Positions 23,845 through 33,994 of a stretch of 64,000 nucleotides of DNA are shown here, piece after piece (the first letter of the stretch is position 1; the number at the start of each line of letters is the position of its first letter). The notes under the pieces are model-generated. The model was not told where the DNA came from, searched no databases, and was given only the letters and a program-made list of their open reading frames with translations. A program made the translations under genes and the position numbers. Origin of the DNA: an uncultured Sphingomonas sp. Its GTDB lineage: Bacteria > Pseudomonadota > Alphaproteobacteria > Sphingomonadales > Sphingomonadaceae. The stretch lies in assembly GCA_913776045.1 (NCBI GenBank), contig CAJYOI010000005.1, positions 1 to 64,000 on the forward strand. Direction: 5' to 3'.

Positions 23845-26042
23845 GCGGCCTTCGCCATCTGCGCGCGCGCGCCTGACCGGCCACGTGCGGTCAGCGCATC
23901 GACATCGATGATCAGCGCGACACGCCCGTCGCCCAGGATCGTCGCTCCGGCGATGCCGTCGATCGCCTGGAAATTGGATTCCAGGCTCTTCACGACGACC
24001 TGCCGCTGGTCCTGGATCGAATCGACCATCAACGCGGCCTGGCCCATGTCGCCGTCGACGACGATCAGCACCGACCCCATCGGGTCGCGGTTGGCATCCG
24101 GGATGCCCAAGTGGTCACAGACCGGCAGCACCGGGACGTAGGACCCGCGCACGTCGAGCACCGACCCATGGGGACCGAGCGCATTCAGCATGTCGGGCGA
24201 CGGCCGCACGCTTTCGACGATGTGACTGAGCGGGATGACATAGGTCTGGCTGCCGACCGTCACGATCATGCCGTCGACGACTGCAAGCGTCAGCGGCAGG
24301 CTGAGCGAGAAGCTCGACCCCGCCCCCTTCTGCGACTGGATGCCGATGCGACCGCCCAGCGCCTGAATGTTCTTGCGCACGACGTCCATGCCGACGCCGC
24401 GGCCCGACACGTTGGTGATGGTCGCCGCGGTCGAGAAGCCCGGCGCGAAGATTAGATTGTCGATGTCCTCGTCGCTCAGCGTCGCATCGGCGTGGACGAT
24501 GCCGCGCTCGATCGCCTTGGCGCGGACACGCTCGCGGTCGATGCCCTTGCCGTCGTCGGCGACGGTGATGACGATGCGCCCCGACTGATGTGCGGCCGAG
24601 AGGCGGACGACGCCTTCGGCCGGCTTGCCGGCGGCGACGCGTTCCTCGGGCGATTCCAGCCCGTGGTCGACGGCGTTGCGGATCAGATGCGTCAGCGGTT
24701 CGCCGATACGTTCGACGACGGTCTTGTCGACCTCGGTCATTTCGCCTTCGACGTCCAGGCGGACGCGCTTGCCGGTTTCACCTTCCAGTTCGCGGATGAT
24801 GCGCGGCACGCGGCTGAACACGGTCTTCATCGGCTGCGCGCGGATCGCCATCGTCGATTCCTGCAGCTCGCGCGTCAGATGCTCGAGGTCGGTCATCTCG
24901 GGCGTGCCGCTCATGTCGAATTCCGACAGACGCTGCGCGAGCATCGCTTGAGTTATGACGAGTTCGCCAACGAGATTGACGAGGCGGTCGAGCTTGTCGA
25001 GGTCGACGCGGATCGTCTGCGCAACGACCGCAGCTTGCGTCGGACGCGCAGCGGCGGCCGGGGTCGGGGCGGCAGCGGGCTTGGGCGTCGAGGCCGGGGC
25101 GGGCGCGACCGCAACCAGCTTCGGCGCAGGCGACGGTGGGGCGACGACCGGTGCGACGGATGCCGCGACCGGGACCGCCGGCGCATCGCCGCGCCCGAGC
25201 GTGATCGCGCAGGCATCCGTGAATTCGAAGGCGGCGCGGATGTCGTCTTCGGCGACATGGCCGGGCAGCGCGACGGTCCACGTCAGATAGGCGCATTCCG
25301 GATCCATCGCCTCGAGGGTCGGGACGGCGGAGGTATCGCACGCGGTCACGACACCGCCGAGATAGGCGAGCTCGCGCAACAGCAGCAGCGGTTCGGCGCC
25401 GTTGTCGAAGGCATTGGCGGTCGGGCGATAGGTCAGCTGCCAGCCGCCGGGCGTGGCGGGCGCATCGGCCAGCGCGTCGAACGCGGCGAGATCGAAGTCC
25501 GCGACAGGCGCCGCGACGACCGCGTTGGTGGCCGGGGTGACATCGCCCAGCATCGACATCAGGTCGTCGAAGTCGTCACCCGCCGACGATGCAGCGACGA
25601 CGTCGTCAAGCATCGCGAACGCGTCATCGTCAAGCGCCGCCGCGGGGGCATCACCGCCGACGGTCTGGCCGTTTGCCGCCGCCTCCAGCCGTTCCAGCAT
25701 CTGCGCGTCCGATGGCGTGTGACTGCCGTCGCGGGCGGCCGCAACATGATCAGACAACAGGTCGAACGCGACCATCACCAGGTCGAGCAGGTCCGGCGTC
25801 AGCTCCAGCGTGCCGTCGCGGATGCGATCGAGCAAAGTCTCGTAGTGATGGGTATAGGCTTGCAGCCGCTCTAAGCCGAACGCCCCCGCGCCGCCCTTGA
25901 TCGAATGGACGCAGCGGAACACGGCATTGATCGTCTCGCCGTCACGGTCACCGTCGCGCAGGGCCGCGAAACTCGCTTCCATGCCGGCCAGGCCTTCTTC
26001 GCATTCCTGGAAGAAGATCTGCTGGATTGCATCGAGATCCAT
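23841..26042 (-). CDS. cheA: Chemotaxis histidine kinase CheA
   Basis: A 733-residue CheA. An HPt domain (P1) with the phosphorylated histidine in VHSIKGGAGAFGLE (about residue 46) comes first, then a long Ala/Pro-rich variable region (about 110-340), a P3 dimerisation helix pair (LVNLVGELVITQAM), the P4 ATPase domain with N-box LIRNAVDHGLE and G-boxes DDGKGID and GRGVGMDVV, and a C-terminal CheW-like P5 domain (about 590-730) starting LTLAVVDGMIVTVG. It phosphorylates CheY and CheB. The ATG is at 26042, 17 bases from the STAS gene. Confidence 0.96.
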   Translation of the reverse strand: MDLDAIQQIFFQECEEGLAGMEASFAALRDGDRDGETINAVFRCVHSIKGGAGAFGLERLQAYTHHYETLLDRIRDGTLELTPDLLDLVMVAFDLLSDHVAAARDGSHTPSDAQMLERLEAAANGQTVGGDAPAAALDDDAFAMLDDVVAASSAGDDFDDLMSMLGDVTPATNAVVAAPVADFDLAAFDALADAPATPGGWQLTYRPTANAFDNGAEPLLLLRELAYLGGVVTACDTSAVPTLEAMDPECAYLTWTVALPGHVAEDDIRAAFEFTDACAITLGRGDAPAVPVAASVAPVVAPPSPAPKLVAVAPAPASTPKPAAAPTPAAAARPTQAAVVAQTIRVDLDKLDRLVNLVGELVITQAMLAQRLSEFDMSGTPEMTDLEHLTRELQESTMAIRAQPMKTVFSRVPRIIRELEGETGKRVRLDVEGEMTEVDKTVVERIGEPLTHLIRNAVDHGLESPEERVAAGKPAEGVVRLSAAHQSGRIVITVADDGKGIDRERVRAKAIERGIVHADATLSDEDIDNLIFAPGFSTAATITNVSGRGVGMDVVRKNIQALGGRIGIQSQKGAGSSFSLSLPLTLAVVDGMIVTVGSQTYVIPLSHIVESVRPSPDMLNALGPHGSVLDVRGSYVPVLPVCDHLGIPDANRDPMGSVLIVVDGDMGQAALMVDSIQDQRQVVVKSLESNFQAIDGIAGATILGDGRVALIIDVDALTARGRSGARAQMAKAA

Positions 26043-26059
26043 CGGATAACTCCCCCGCC

Positions 26060-26323
26060 TCAGGCGGCAAGCAGCGGACGGAGACCGGCGAGGATCGCCA
26101 TATTCGCCAGCTTGTCGCTGGGTTCGTCGATGCGGAAGGTCAGACCCGCCCCCACCGCCGCAGCCTGCGCGGCGACCAGGACCTGCAGGCAGGCCTGCCC
26201 GGTCCGTTCCACCCCACTACCGTCGATCACGATCGGCCGGCCGCCGTCGACCGCCTTGCGAAGCTCAGCCCGCAAGGGGCCCGCCGCAGCGGTGTCGAGG
26301 ATGGAGGTGAGGGCGATAGTCAT
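26060..26323 (-). CDS. STAS domain protein (chemotaxis-associated)
   Basis: An 87-residue single STAS domain: IVIDGSGVERTGQACLQVLVAA is the STAS strand-helix core, where the usual phosphorylatable serine position is threonine (ERTG). STAS proteins of this size act as anti-sigma-factor antagonists or as small partners in signalling operons. Here it lies between a receptor and cheA, so a role in receptor or kinase regulation is likely but unproven. The start ATG 26323 follows a CAGGAG site; an upstream frame from 26542 runs inside the receptor gene. Confidence 0.85.
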   Translation of the reverse strand: MTIALTSILDTAAAGPLRAELRKAVDGGRPIVIDGSGVERTGQACLQVLVAAQAAAVGAGLTFRIDEPSDKLANMAILAGLRPLLAA

Positions 26324-26375
26324 GACGTGAAAGCTCCTGAACGGATAGGGCGCGGCGGGGGGGGCGGGCGGCGGG

Positions 26376-27806
26376 TCAGAATTCCGACCAGTCGTCCTCC
26401 GCCACCGCGGCCGCGGCCGATCCGCCGCCGCCGACGGCGACCCATTTGCGGGCCGTGCGGGCAATGTCGCGACCGACCTGCGCGGCGCGGGTCTGAAGGG
26501 CGTGGACGGTGTTCTGGCTGGCGGCGAGCCCGTGCGGTGCATCGCTGAGACGGAACCGGCCGACCTGCCGCGCCAGCGATTCGGCTTCCTCGGCCAAACT
26601 GCGCGCGGCGGCGGTCGCCTGTTCCACCATAGCGGCGTTCTGCTGGGTCACGCCGTCCATTTCGGAGACCGCGGTGTTCACCTGCTGCAGGCCGTTCGCC
26701 TGCTGCGATGCCGACGATGCGATCGTGCCGACCAGCGCACTGATCTCGCCGATGCGACCAATGATGCGCTGCAACGCCTTGCCCGTCTCGCTGACCAGTT
26801 CGACGCCGACTTCGACCTGTTCGGATGAGGCGATGATCTTGGCCTTCACGTCCTTCGCCGCATCGGCCGAGCGCTGGGCCAGCGCCCGGACCTCGGACGC
26901 CACAACCGCAAAGCCCCTGCCCGCGTCGCCGGCGCGCGCCGCCTCGACACCCGCGTTTAACGCCAGCAGGTTGGTCTGGAAGGCGATGCCGTCGATGACG
27001 CTGATGATCTCGCTGATTTCGCTTGAGGCCCGCTCGATACCGCTCATCGCGTCGACAGCGCGGCGGACGACGTCGCCCGACTGCTCGGCCTCTTCGCGGG
27101 CCTCTGCCACGACCGCGTTGGTCCGGGTAGCACCGGCGGCCGTTTCGCGTACCGTCCCGGTGATCTCGTCCATCGCCGCTGCGGTTTCCTCCAGGCTCGC
27201 GGCCTGCTGTTCGGTCCGCTGCGACAGATCGTCCGACGCTTGGCGAATGTCGCTGGCGCCGTTGCTGATGCCCGAGGTCGCGTTGCTGACCGCGCTCATG
27301 ACTTCGCTGACGGCATCCATCGCACCGTTGAAATCGGTCCGCAGACGCTCGAACTCGGCCGGAAAGGGCTCGGTGATGCGGTAGGTCAAATCGCCGCTGG
27401 CCAGCTTCGACAGGCCGGCTCCAAGCGAGGAAACGATCGCCTCCTTGGTAATTTTCAGCGTCTGACCGTTTGCACGGAAGGTTTCCATAGCGGTCGCCAT
27501 GCGACCCACGCAGTCACGGTGATCGGCGAATCGAATGGGTGTATCAAATTCGTCGCGGGCCAGACCCTCCATCCGGACCACCGTCGTGACATAGGGGTCG
27601 CAAACCGCCTTTTTCGATGCCAGCGCGACGCCCACTACACAGGCGAGCGCACCAACGGCGATGGCGACCAACGTGGACGGCGCTGCAACACCCGCGGTCG
27701 CCAGCCAGGTCGTGGCAACAGGAACCGCAACAAGAATCGTATACAGGCCGGTGAGCACGTCGAACTTACGGCGCACCGGAGCATTCGCGTAGAACCAGTG
27801 AAGCAT
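26376..27806 (-). CDS. Methyl-accepting chemotaxis protein (first of two copies)
   Basis: A 476-residue receptor with two closely spaced transmembrane helices (about residues 18-41 and 48-66) and almost no periplasmic loop, a HAMP-like segment (about 70-125), and a signalling domain with the hairpin tip core (GIAFQTNLLALNAGVEAARAG split at the conserved Glu-Ala-Ala-Arg). Methylation-type helices rich in Glu/Gln flank it. The C-terminus ends in DDWSEF, a WxxF pentapeptide like NWETF of E. coli, used to tether CheR and CheB. The start MLHWFYANAP has GGGAGGGAAG upstream; a longer reading from 27827 is not preferred. It is highly similar to the next receptor. Confidence 0.93.
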   Translation of the reverse strand: MLHWFYANAPVRRKFDVLTGLYTILVAVPVATTWLATAGVAAPSTLVAIAVGALACVVGVALASKKAVCDPYVTTVVRMEGLARDEFDTPIRFADHRDCVGRMATAMETFRANGQTLKITKEAIVSSLGAGLSKLASGDLTYRITEPFPAEFERLRTDFNGAMDAVSEVMSAVSNATSGISNGASDIRQASDDLSQRTEQQAASLEETAAAMDEITGTVRETAAGATRTNAVVAEAREEAEQSGDVVRRAVDAMSGIERASSEISEIISVIDGIAFQTNLLALNAGVEAARAGDAGRGFAVVASEVRALAQRSADAAKDVKAKIIASSEQVEVGVELVSETGKALQRIIGRIGEISALVGTIASSASQQANGLQQVNTAVSEMDGVTQQNAAMVEQATAAARSLAEEAESLARQVGRFRLSDAPHGLAASQNTVHALQTRAAQVGRDIARTARKWVAVGGGGSAAAAVAEDDWSEF

Positions 27807-27956
27807 TTCACTTCCCTCCCTTCGCATCCGATGCTCACGCGGCCACCCCCCGTTGCCGCAGAGATTCGGAATCCCGCGTCGGTGCTACGAACAAATGCCT
27901 AAGTTTGATTTAACTACGACTGCCCGGCTTCAAGTCGCCACTGCTGCGGTGACCCG

Positions 27957-29402
27957 TCAGAATTCGGACCAGTCGTCCTCGGCGACAGCCGGTGCGACCG
28001 CTGTCGAGCCGCCACCACCGACCGCGACCCATTTGCGAGTCGTACGAGCGATGTCGCGGCCGGCCTGCGCGGCGCGGGTCTGAAGCGTGTGGACGTTATT
28101 CTGGCTCGCAGCGGGTACGCGCTGCGTTTCGTCGAGGCGGAAACGCGAAACCTGGCGGGCGAGCGCGTCGGCTTCCTCGGCCAGGCTGCGGGCAGCGGCG
28201 GTCGCCTGTTCGACCATCGCGGCATTCTGCTGGGTTACGCCGTCCATTTCGGAAACCGCGGTGTTGACCTGCTGCAGGCCGTTCGCCTGCTGCGACGCCG
28301 ACGATGCGATCGTGCCGACCAGCGCGCTGATGTCGCCGATGCGGCTGATGATCCGCTGTAGTGCCTTGCCCGTTTCACTGACCAGTTCCACGCCGACTTC
28401 GACCTGTTCGGACGAGGCCATGATCTTGGCCTTGACGTCCTTCGCCGCATCGGCCGATCGCTGGGCGAGCGCGCGGACTTCGGATGCGACGACGGCGAAG
28501 CCCTTGCCCGCGTCACCGGCGCGTGCCGCCTCGACGCCGGCGTTGAGTGCCAGCAGATTGGTCTGAAACGCGATGCCGTCGATGACGGTGATGATCTCGC
28601 TGATTTCGGTCGAGGCACGCTCGATGCCGCTCATCGCATCGACCGCGCGACGGACGACGTCGCCCGACTGCTCAGCCTCTTCGCGCGCTTCGGCGACGAC
28701 CGCATTGGCGCGCGTGGCCCCCGCCGCTGTCTCGCGTACCGTCCCGGTGATCTCGTCCATCGCCGCAGCGGTTTCCTCCAGGCTCGCGGCCTGCTGTTCG
28801 GTGCGCTGCGACAGATCGTCCGACGCCTGGCGAATGTCGCTGGCACCGTTGTTGATGCCCGCGGTCGCTTCACTGACGGCGGTCATCGTTTCGCTCATCG
28901 CGTCCATCGCGCGATTGAAGTCGAACCGCAGGCGATCATAGTCCGCCGGGAACGGCTCGTTGATGCGGTAGGTCAGGTCGCTGCTCGCCAGTTTCGACAG
29001 GCCACCGCCCAGAGCAGCGACGATCTGCTCCTGCGCGGCGCTGGCCGTTCGCACGATCGCGCCATTGGCACGGAAGACTTCCATAGCACGCGCCATGCGA
29101 CCGACGCAGTCGCGATGCTCGTGGAAGGTGATCGGGGTGTCGAGGTCGCCGGCAGCGATGCCCTCCATACGGACAACAGAAGCGACATAGGGATCGCACA
29201 CCGCTTTCTTCGACCACAAGGCAATCGCGATGATGCCGCCCAGCGCACCGCCCGCGGCAGCCAGAAGCGCGGTCGGCGCCACGGTGCCGGTGATCGCGAG
29301 CCACGTCGTCGCGACCGGAACTGCGCCGAGGGTGGTATAGACACCCGTCAGAACATCGAACTTTCGACGGATCGGCGCATTTGCGTAAAACCAGTGAAAC
29401 AC
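27957..29402 (-). CDS. Methyl-accepting chemotaxis protein (second copy)
   Basis: A 481-residue receptor, first gene of the chemotaxis operon. It has the same plan as its neighbour: two N-terminal helices (about residues 18-40 and 46-65), little outside the membrane, a HAMP-like region, and a signalling domain nearly identical in sequence to the first copy. It too ends in EDDWSEF with a WxxF docking peptide. Differences concentrate in the first 190 residues. The start codon is GTG 29402, supported by GGAGAC upstream and by alignment with MLHWFY of the other copy. Without a ligand domain it probably senses cytoplasmic or membrane (energy) cues. Confidence 0.93.
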   Translation of the reverse strand: MFHWFYANAPIRRKFDVLTGVYTTLGAVPVATTWLAITGTVAPTALLAAAGGALGGIIAIALWSKKAVCDPYVASVVRMEGIAAGDLDTPITFHEHRDCVGRMARAMEVFRANGAIVRTASAAQEQIVAALGGGLSKLASSDLTYRINEPFPADYDRLRFDFNRAMDAMSETMTAVSEATAGINNGASDIRQASDDLSQRTEQQAASLEETAAAMDEITGTVRETAAGATRANAVVAEAREEAEQSGDVVRRAVDAMSGIERASTEISEIITVIDGIAFQTNLLALNAGVEAARAGDAGKGFAVVASEVRALAQRSADAAKDVKAKIMASSEQVEVGVELVSETGKALQRIISRIGDISALVGTIASSASQQANGLQQVNTAVSEMDGVTQQNAAMVEQATAAARSLAEEADALARQVSRFRLDETQRVPAASQNNVHTLQTRAAQAGRDIARTTRKWVAVGGGGSTAVAPAVAEDDWSEF

Positions 29403-29676
29403 GTTTCAGTCTCCTGTTCCCATCGGGTGATGGGAGTGGCGCAGAGAGGCCGCACCACCAGCGATCGACGATCGGCGTAGGCATGAACGGATAAATTTCG
29501 ATTAATAATGTCAGCTGCGATTTCTCGCGGATTTCGCGCATCCGAGCACGACCGGTCAGGGGAACCGAGAACGTGAAAATGACTCTCACGAATGATTGCA
29601 AATGGATGCGGAGGCTTCTCGTCACACCGCGTTGGTCGGTTGACGCGGCGGCGGCCGATCGGCTGAACGGATATCG

Positions 29677-30549
29677 ATGACAGAGATTGAAATTCTCGAC
29701 CGTTTGCGCCGGCTGCCTTTGCACCCGGGTGCACTCGATCTGCGCGACGATGCCGCCCGAATCGGTGACCTGGTGCTGACGAGCGACCTGATGGTCGAGA
29801 CTGTGCATTTCCTGGCCGACGATCCGGCGGGTGACGTCGCCTGGAAACTGCTCGCGGTGAATCTGTCCGACCTTGCGGCCAAGGGGGCAACGCCGGAGGG
29901 CGTCCTTCTGGGGATGCCGCTCGGCGATCCGGCATGGGACGCGGCGTTCCTCGATGGATTCGACGCCGCGCTTCGGATGTTTGGCTGCACGTTGCTCGGC
30001 GGGGACACGGTGTCGGGCGGGCGGACCTTCGCGGTGACCGCGATCGGCCGCGCGGCGACCGCGCCGGTGCGCAGCGGCGCGCAGACGGGCGACGGCCTAT
30101 GGGTGACCGGCACGATCGGCGATGCCGGCGCCGGTCTGGCGATCGCACGCGGTGCGGACGGCCCCGCGACCCTGCTCGAGCGCTATCGCCGGCCGACGCC
30201 GCGATTGGCCGAAGGACAGCGGCTCGCGCGCCACGTCAGCGCGATGATGGACGTGTCCGACGGGTTGCTGATCGACGCCACGCGCATGGCAAAGGAAAGT
30301 GGATGCGGCGTGACGATCGATCTCGCCAGGGTCCCGCTGTCAGACGCCTACAGCGCCTGGAGCGGTGACCGGGTGGCTGCGGCGATCGCGGGTGATGATT
30401 ACGAGTTGCTCTTCGCGCTGCCGGCCAACGAACACCCCGCCGTGTCGGCGACGCGGATCGGGCAGTTCACGCAGGATGCCGGCCTGACGCTGACGGATGC
30501 TGGCACCCCTATCCCGCTGCCCGCAAAGCTCGGCTGGCTGCACGCCTGA
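29677..30549 (+). CDS. thiL: Thiamine-phosphate kinase
   Basis: A 290-residue ThiL that phosphorylates thiamine phosphate to the active cofactor thiamine diphosphate. Motifs are ALDLRDDAARIG at the N-terminus, LVLTSDLMVETVHF, VNLSDLAAKGATPEG with metal-binding aspartates, LLGGDTVSG, and the C-terminal MMDVSDGLLID and AGDDYELLFALP. The length is slightly short of the E. coli enzyme (325). It is divergent from the chemotaxis operon. No thiamine riboswitch is visible in front of it. Confidence 0.95.
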   Translation: MTEIEILDRLRRLPLHPGALDLRDDAARIGDLVLTSDLMVETVHFLADDPAGDVAWKLLAVNLSDLAAKGATPEGVLLGMPLGDPAWDAAFLDGFDAALRMFGCTLLGGDTVSGGRTFAVTAIGRAATAPVRSGAQTGDGLWVTGTIGDAGAGLAIARGADGPATLLERYRRPTPRLAEGQRLARHVSAMMDVSDGLLIDATRMAKESGCGVTIDLARVPLSDAYSAWSGDRVAAAIAGDDYELLFALPANEHPAVSATRIGQFTQDAGLTLTDAGTPIPLPAKLGWLHA

Positions 30550-30688
30550 CCGGCGCGGCTTGCACGCCGCCGATCGCCCCTATAGCCTCCCTCTCCTTGA
30601 TCTCGGACCCAGCCGTCAAAAGAGCCGGGCCGTTTCCTGACTGTGTGCTCGCGTAGCGTTGCGTGAAGGAATTAGGGGAAGATCGCCT

Positions 30689-32857
30689 ATGACAATCGTC
30701 TATCTGGCCATCGCGTGCGGCGTCATCGCCGTGCTCTATGGCCTCGTCACCAGCTCGCAGGTGCTGAAAAGCCCCGCGGGCGATGCCAAGATGCAGGACA
30801 TCGCCGCCGCCATCCAGGAAGGCGCCAAGGCCTATCTCGGCCGCCAATATACCACCATCGCCATCGTCGGCGTCGTCGTTGCCGCCGTGCTGTTCCTGAC
30901 GCTCGGCACCATCTCCCTTGCCGGATTCCTGATCGGCGCGGTGCTGTCGGGTGTCGCCGGTTACGTCGGCATGCATATCTCGGTGCGCGCCAACGTCCGT
31001 ACCGCGGAGGCTGCACGCGGATCGCTCCAGGGCGGGCTGACCATGGCGTTCCGCTCGGGTGCGATCACCGGCATGCTGGTGGCGGGCCTGGGCCTGCTCT
31101 CGATCGCCGGCATCTTCTGGTATCTCGTCGGCCCGGCCGGTGTCGCGCCCAACGACCGTGAAGTGATTGAGGCGCTGACCGCCCTGGCCTTCGGCGCGTC
31201 GCTGATCTCGATCTTCGCGCGTCTGGGCGGCGGCATCTTCACCAAGGCCGCCGACGTCGGCGCCGACCTGGTCGGCAAGGTCGAGGCGGGCATTCCGGAG
31301 GACGACCCCCGCAACCCCGCGGTCATCGCCGATAACGTCGGCGACAACGTCGGCGACTGCGCCGGCATGGCCGCCGACCTATTCGAGACATACGTCGTCA
31401 CCATCGGCCTGACGATGGTGTCGATCGCGCTCCTCGTGAAGGCATCGTCGGCCGAGCTGCTGACGCTGATGTCGGTCCCGCTGCTGGTCGGCGGGGTGTG
31501 CATCGTCACCTCGATCATCGGGACGTATTTTGTCCGGCTGGGGTCGAAGGGCTCGATCATGGGCGCGCTCTACAAGGGCTTCTGGGTCACCGTCGGCCTG
31601 TCGGTTTTCGCGATTTACGGCGTGTTCCAATATGCATTCGGCGACCTGAACGCGGTGATAGGCGGCGCGGGCTTCCTGGAAGGGGCAACGGACACGCTGA
31701 CGACCGAAGCGGTGCTCGGCGCACAGGCGGTCGGCAGCCAGGCGTTCACCGCGCTCGACCTGTTCTGCTGCATGATGATCGGGCTGGCCGTCACCGGCCT
31801 GCTCGTCTGGATCACCGAATATTACACCGGCACCGCCTATCGCCCGGTCAAGTCGATCGCCAAAGCGTCCGAAACCGGCCACGGCACCAACGTCATCCAG
31901 GGCCTGGCGATCAGCCTGGAATCGACCGCGCTGCCGACGCTGGTCATCGTTGTCGCGGTCATCGCGACCTACCAGCTGGCAGGCATCATCGGGGTCGCGT
32001 TCGCGGCGACGTCGCTGCTGGCGCTGGCCGGGATGGTCGTCGCGCTGGACGCCTATGGCCCGGTGACGGACAACGCCGGGGGCATTGCCGAGATGGCGGG
32101 GCTGCCCGACGACGTGCGGCACCGCACCGACGCGCTCGACGCGGTGGGCAACACGACGAAGGCGGTAACGAAGGGCTATGCCATCGGCTCGGCCGCGCTC
32201 GCTGCACTCGTGCTGTTCGGCGCCTACACGACCGACCTCAAGGAGTTCTTCCCCGACGTCACGGTCGATTTCAGCCTGAGCAATCCGTACGTCATCGTCG
32301 GTCTGCTGCTCGGCGCGCTGCTGCCGTATCTGTTCGGCGCGTTCGGCATGACTGCGGTCGGCCGCGCGGCGGGCAGCGTGGTGCAGGACGTCCGCGACCA
32401 GTTCCGCGACAATCCAGGGATCATGGAAGGAACCAGCCGGCCCAATTACGGCCGCACAGTCGACATCGTGACGCGGGCGGCGATCAAGGAGATGATCATC
32501 CCCTCGTTGCTGCCGGTCGTCAGCCCGATCGCGGTATACTTCATCGTTCGGGCAGTGGCGGGTCAGGCGCAGGGCTTCGCTGCGCTCGGCGCGATGCTGC
32601 TGGGCGTGATCGTGTCGGGCCTGTTCGTCGCGATCTCGATGACCAGCGGCGGCGGCGCGTGGGACAATGCCAAGAAATATATCGAGGACGGCAACCACGG
32701 CGGCAAGGGGTCGGAGGCGCACAAGGCCGCGGTCACCGGCGACACGGTGGGCGATCCGTACAAGGATACGGCGGGTCCGGCGGTCAACCCGATGATCAAG
32801 ATCACCAATATCGTCGCGCTGCTGCTGCTGGCAGCGCTAGCTGGCAGCGCAGGCTGA
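30689..32857 (+). CDS. hppA: Membrane-bound proton-translocating pyrophosphatase
   Basis: A 722-residue, roughly 16-helix inner-membrane pump that uses pyrophosphate hydrolysis to export protons. The substrate-binding motifs [11 protein letters not shown] and [12 protein letters not shown] are present, as is the C-terminal [13 protein letters not shown]. The diagnostic motif reads [10 protein letters not shown]: lysine in place of the alanine of the GNTTAA form, which marks the potassium-independent class of H+-PPases. ATG 30689 is used; a start ten codons earlier (30659) lacks a good site. AGGGGAA precedes the ATG. Confidence 0.95.
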   Translation: MTIVYLAIACGVIAVLYGLVTSSQVLKSPAGDAKMQDIAAAIQEGAKAYLGRQYTTIAIVGVVVAAVLFLTLGTISLAGFLIGAVLSGVAGYVGMHISVRANVRTAEAARGSLQGGLTMAFRSGAITGMLVAGLGLLSIAGIFWYLVGPAGVAPNDREVIEALTALAFGASLISIFARLGGGIFTKAADVGADLVGKVEAGIPEDDPRNPAVIADNVGDNVGDCAGMAADLFETYVVTIGLTMVSIALLVKASSAELLTLMSVPLLVGGVCIVTSIIGTYFVRLGSKGSIMGALYKGFWVTVGLSVFAIYGVFQYAFGDLNAVIGGAGFLEGATDTLTTEAVLGAQAVGSQAFTALDLFCCMMIGLAVTGLLVWITEYYTGTAYRPVKSIAKASETGHGTNVIQGLAISLESTALPTLVIVVAVIATYQLAGIIGVAFAATSLLALAGMVVALDAYGPVTDNAGGIAEMAGLPDDVRHRTDALDAVGNTTKAVTKGYAIGSAALAALVLFGAYTTDLKEFFPDVTVDFSLSNPYVIVGLLLGALLPYLFGAFGMTAVGRAAGSVVQDVRDQFRDNPGIMEGTSRPNYGRTVDIVTRAAIKEMIIPSLLPVVSPIAVYFIVRAVAGQAQGFAALGAMLLGVIVSGLFVAISMTSGGGAWDNAKKYIEDGNHGGKGSEAHKAAVTGDTVGDPYKDTAGPAVNPMIKITNIVALLLLAALAGSAG

Positions 32858-32887
32858 CGCCCCGCGTCGGCAAGCGCGACCGGCCGG

Positions 32888-32962
32888 CGGGGGCGGCAGA
32901 GCGCCCCCGACCGACGGCGCGGCTTCGCCGCGTCGCTTAGAGCGGCTTCCGATCGCTCTAGC
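32888..32962. terminator. Cluster of hairpins after hppA, possible terminator
   Basis: Three short stem-loops follow the hppA stop: GGGGGCGG...GCGCCCCC-like near 32888-32909, CGGCGCGGC-TTC-GCCGCGTCG (about 32916-32936) and AGAGCG...CGCTCT (about 32940-32960). None is followed by a T-run, so intrinsic termination is only a possibility. Confidence 0.3.
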
Positions 32963-33079
32963 CGGTCTCAGCCGGTACCTTTTCCGAAAACGGCACATCC
33001 GGCACAGTCCCGCCCGGGACTCCGCTTGCCCCGGCACCCCCGCCTCCATAGGCCGGCATGCAACAAAGGGGACACGTCC

Positions 33080-33811
33080 ATGAAAACACTCGCCTTCGTC
33101 GCACTCGCGAGCGTCGCTCTGCCAGCGGCCGCACAGCAGACTCACACCACCGTTACCCGCACGACGCGCCCGGGCGTGGTCGTCACGACCCATACCGGCG
33201 GCTACCCGGTCTATGCCGCGCCGGTCCCGCAGGACGGCCCGTACCTGCCCTACGAGCCGCTGCCGAGCGACGCCGACGTCTTCGGCGGACTGCGCTTGGA
33301 GGTCCAGGCGGGTTATGACCGGCTGAGCGGCGACATCGTCACCAAGGAAGGCGTGACCTACGGCGGCGAGGCGGGTTTCGACGTGCCGGTCGGTCGCGCG
33401 TTGCTGATCGGCGGCTATGTCGGTGCCGAGGGTTCGTCGGGCGAGGCGTGCACCACATTGATCGGCGCGACCAACTGCTACCGCGCGCCGCTGTCGCTGA
33501 CCGCGGGCGGCCGCGTCGGCATCGCGGTCAGCCCGACTACGTTGCTGTACGTGAAGGGCGGCTATACCCGCGGCCGCATCGCCTATGATTCGACGCGCAC
33601 GACCAATCCGCCGAGCGTGCTCAGCCTGCGCCAGAATCTGAACGGCTATCATTTGGGTGGCGGCGTCGAACAGCAGTTCGGCCCCAGCGCCTATGGCAAG
33701 ATCGAATATGTCTACACGAAGCTGCGCGGCTTCGACGTGACAACGCTGCCGGGACCGACCGAGGATTTCGACCGGCACCAGGTCAAGCTGGGCCTGGGCG
33801 TCCGGATGTGA
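33080..33811 (+). CDS. Outer-membrane beta-barrel (porin-like) protein
   Basis: A 243-residue protein with a signal peptide (LAFVALASVALPAAAQ, cleavage near residue 19). After a Thr-rich linker the sequence becomes alternating beta-strands: GGLRLEVQAGYDRLSGD, GEAGFDVPVGRALLIGGYVG, LYVKGGYTRGR and the C-terminal VKLGLGVRM, a pattern of eight-stranded OmpA/OmpW-like barrels. Two cysteines (around residues 133 and 141) may form a loop disulfide. The function is not known. ATG 33080 follows AAAGGGG; the frame's earlier start at 33026 lacks a signal peptide. Confidence 0.82.
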   Translation: MKTLAFVALASVALPAAAQQTHTTVTRTTRPGVVVTTHTGGYPVYAAPVPQDGPYLPYEPLPSDADVFGGLRLEVQAGYDRLSGDIVTKEGVTYGGEAGFDVPVGRALLIGGYVGAEGSSGEACTTLIGATNCYRAPLSLTAGGRVGIAVSPTTLLYVKGGYTRGRIAYDSTRTTNPPSVLSLRQNLNGYHLGGGVEQQFGPSAYGKIEYVYTKLRGFDVTTLPGPTEDFDRHQVKLGLGVRM

Positions 33812-33994
33812 TGCATACGACCGCGGGGTCGGTCCCCGCGGTCACCCTGATTGTGTGGCGTCCTCATCTTGGCGCGATGCAGGCGTTCCTCGACAAGCAT
33901 AGCCCTGCGTAATTTCGCTCCTCTTTCCTTTTCGCCGCTCTCGGCGTATGGGCGCGGCCAGCTTTTACGTCTGATTTTCAAAAGAGGTTGCCGT

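Noticed and set aside
24492..25874. Plus-strand frame of 460 codons opposite cheA
   Set aside because: Arg/Asp/Gly-rich shadow of cheA, which has full CheA domains on the minus strand.
29470..29545. Possible sigma-28 promoter (GCCGATCG on the minus strand) ahead of the chemotaxis operon
   Set aside because: The -10-like GCCGAT is present but no TAAAG-like -35 box is found at 15 bases upstream.
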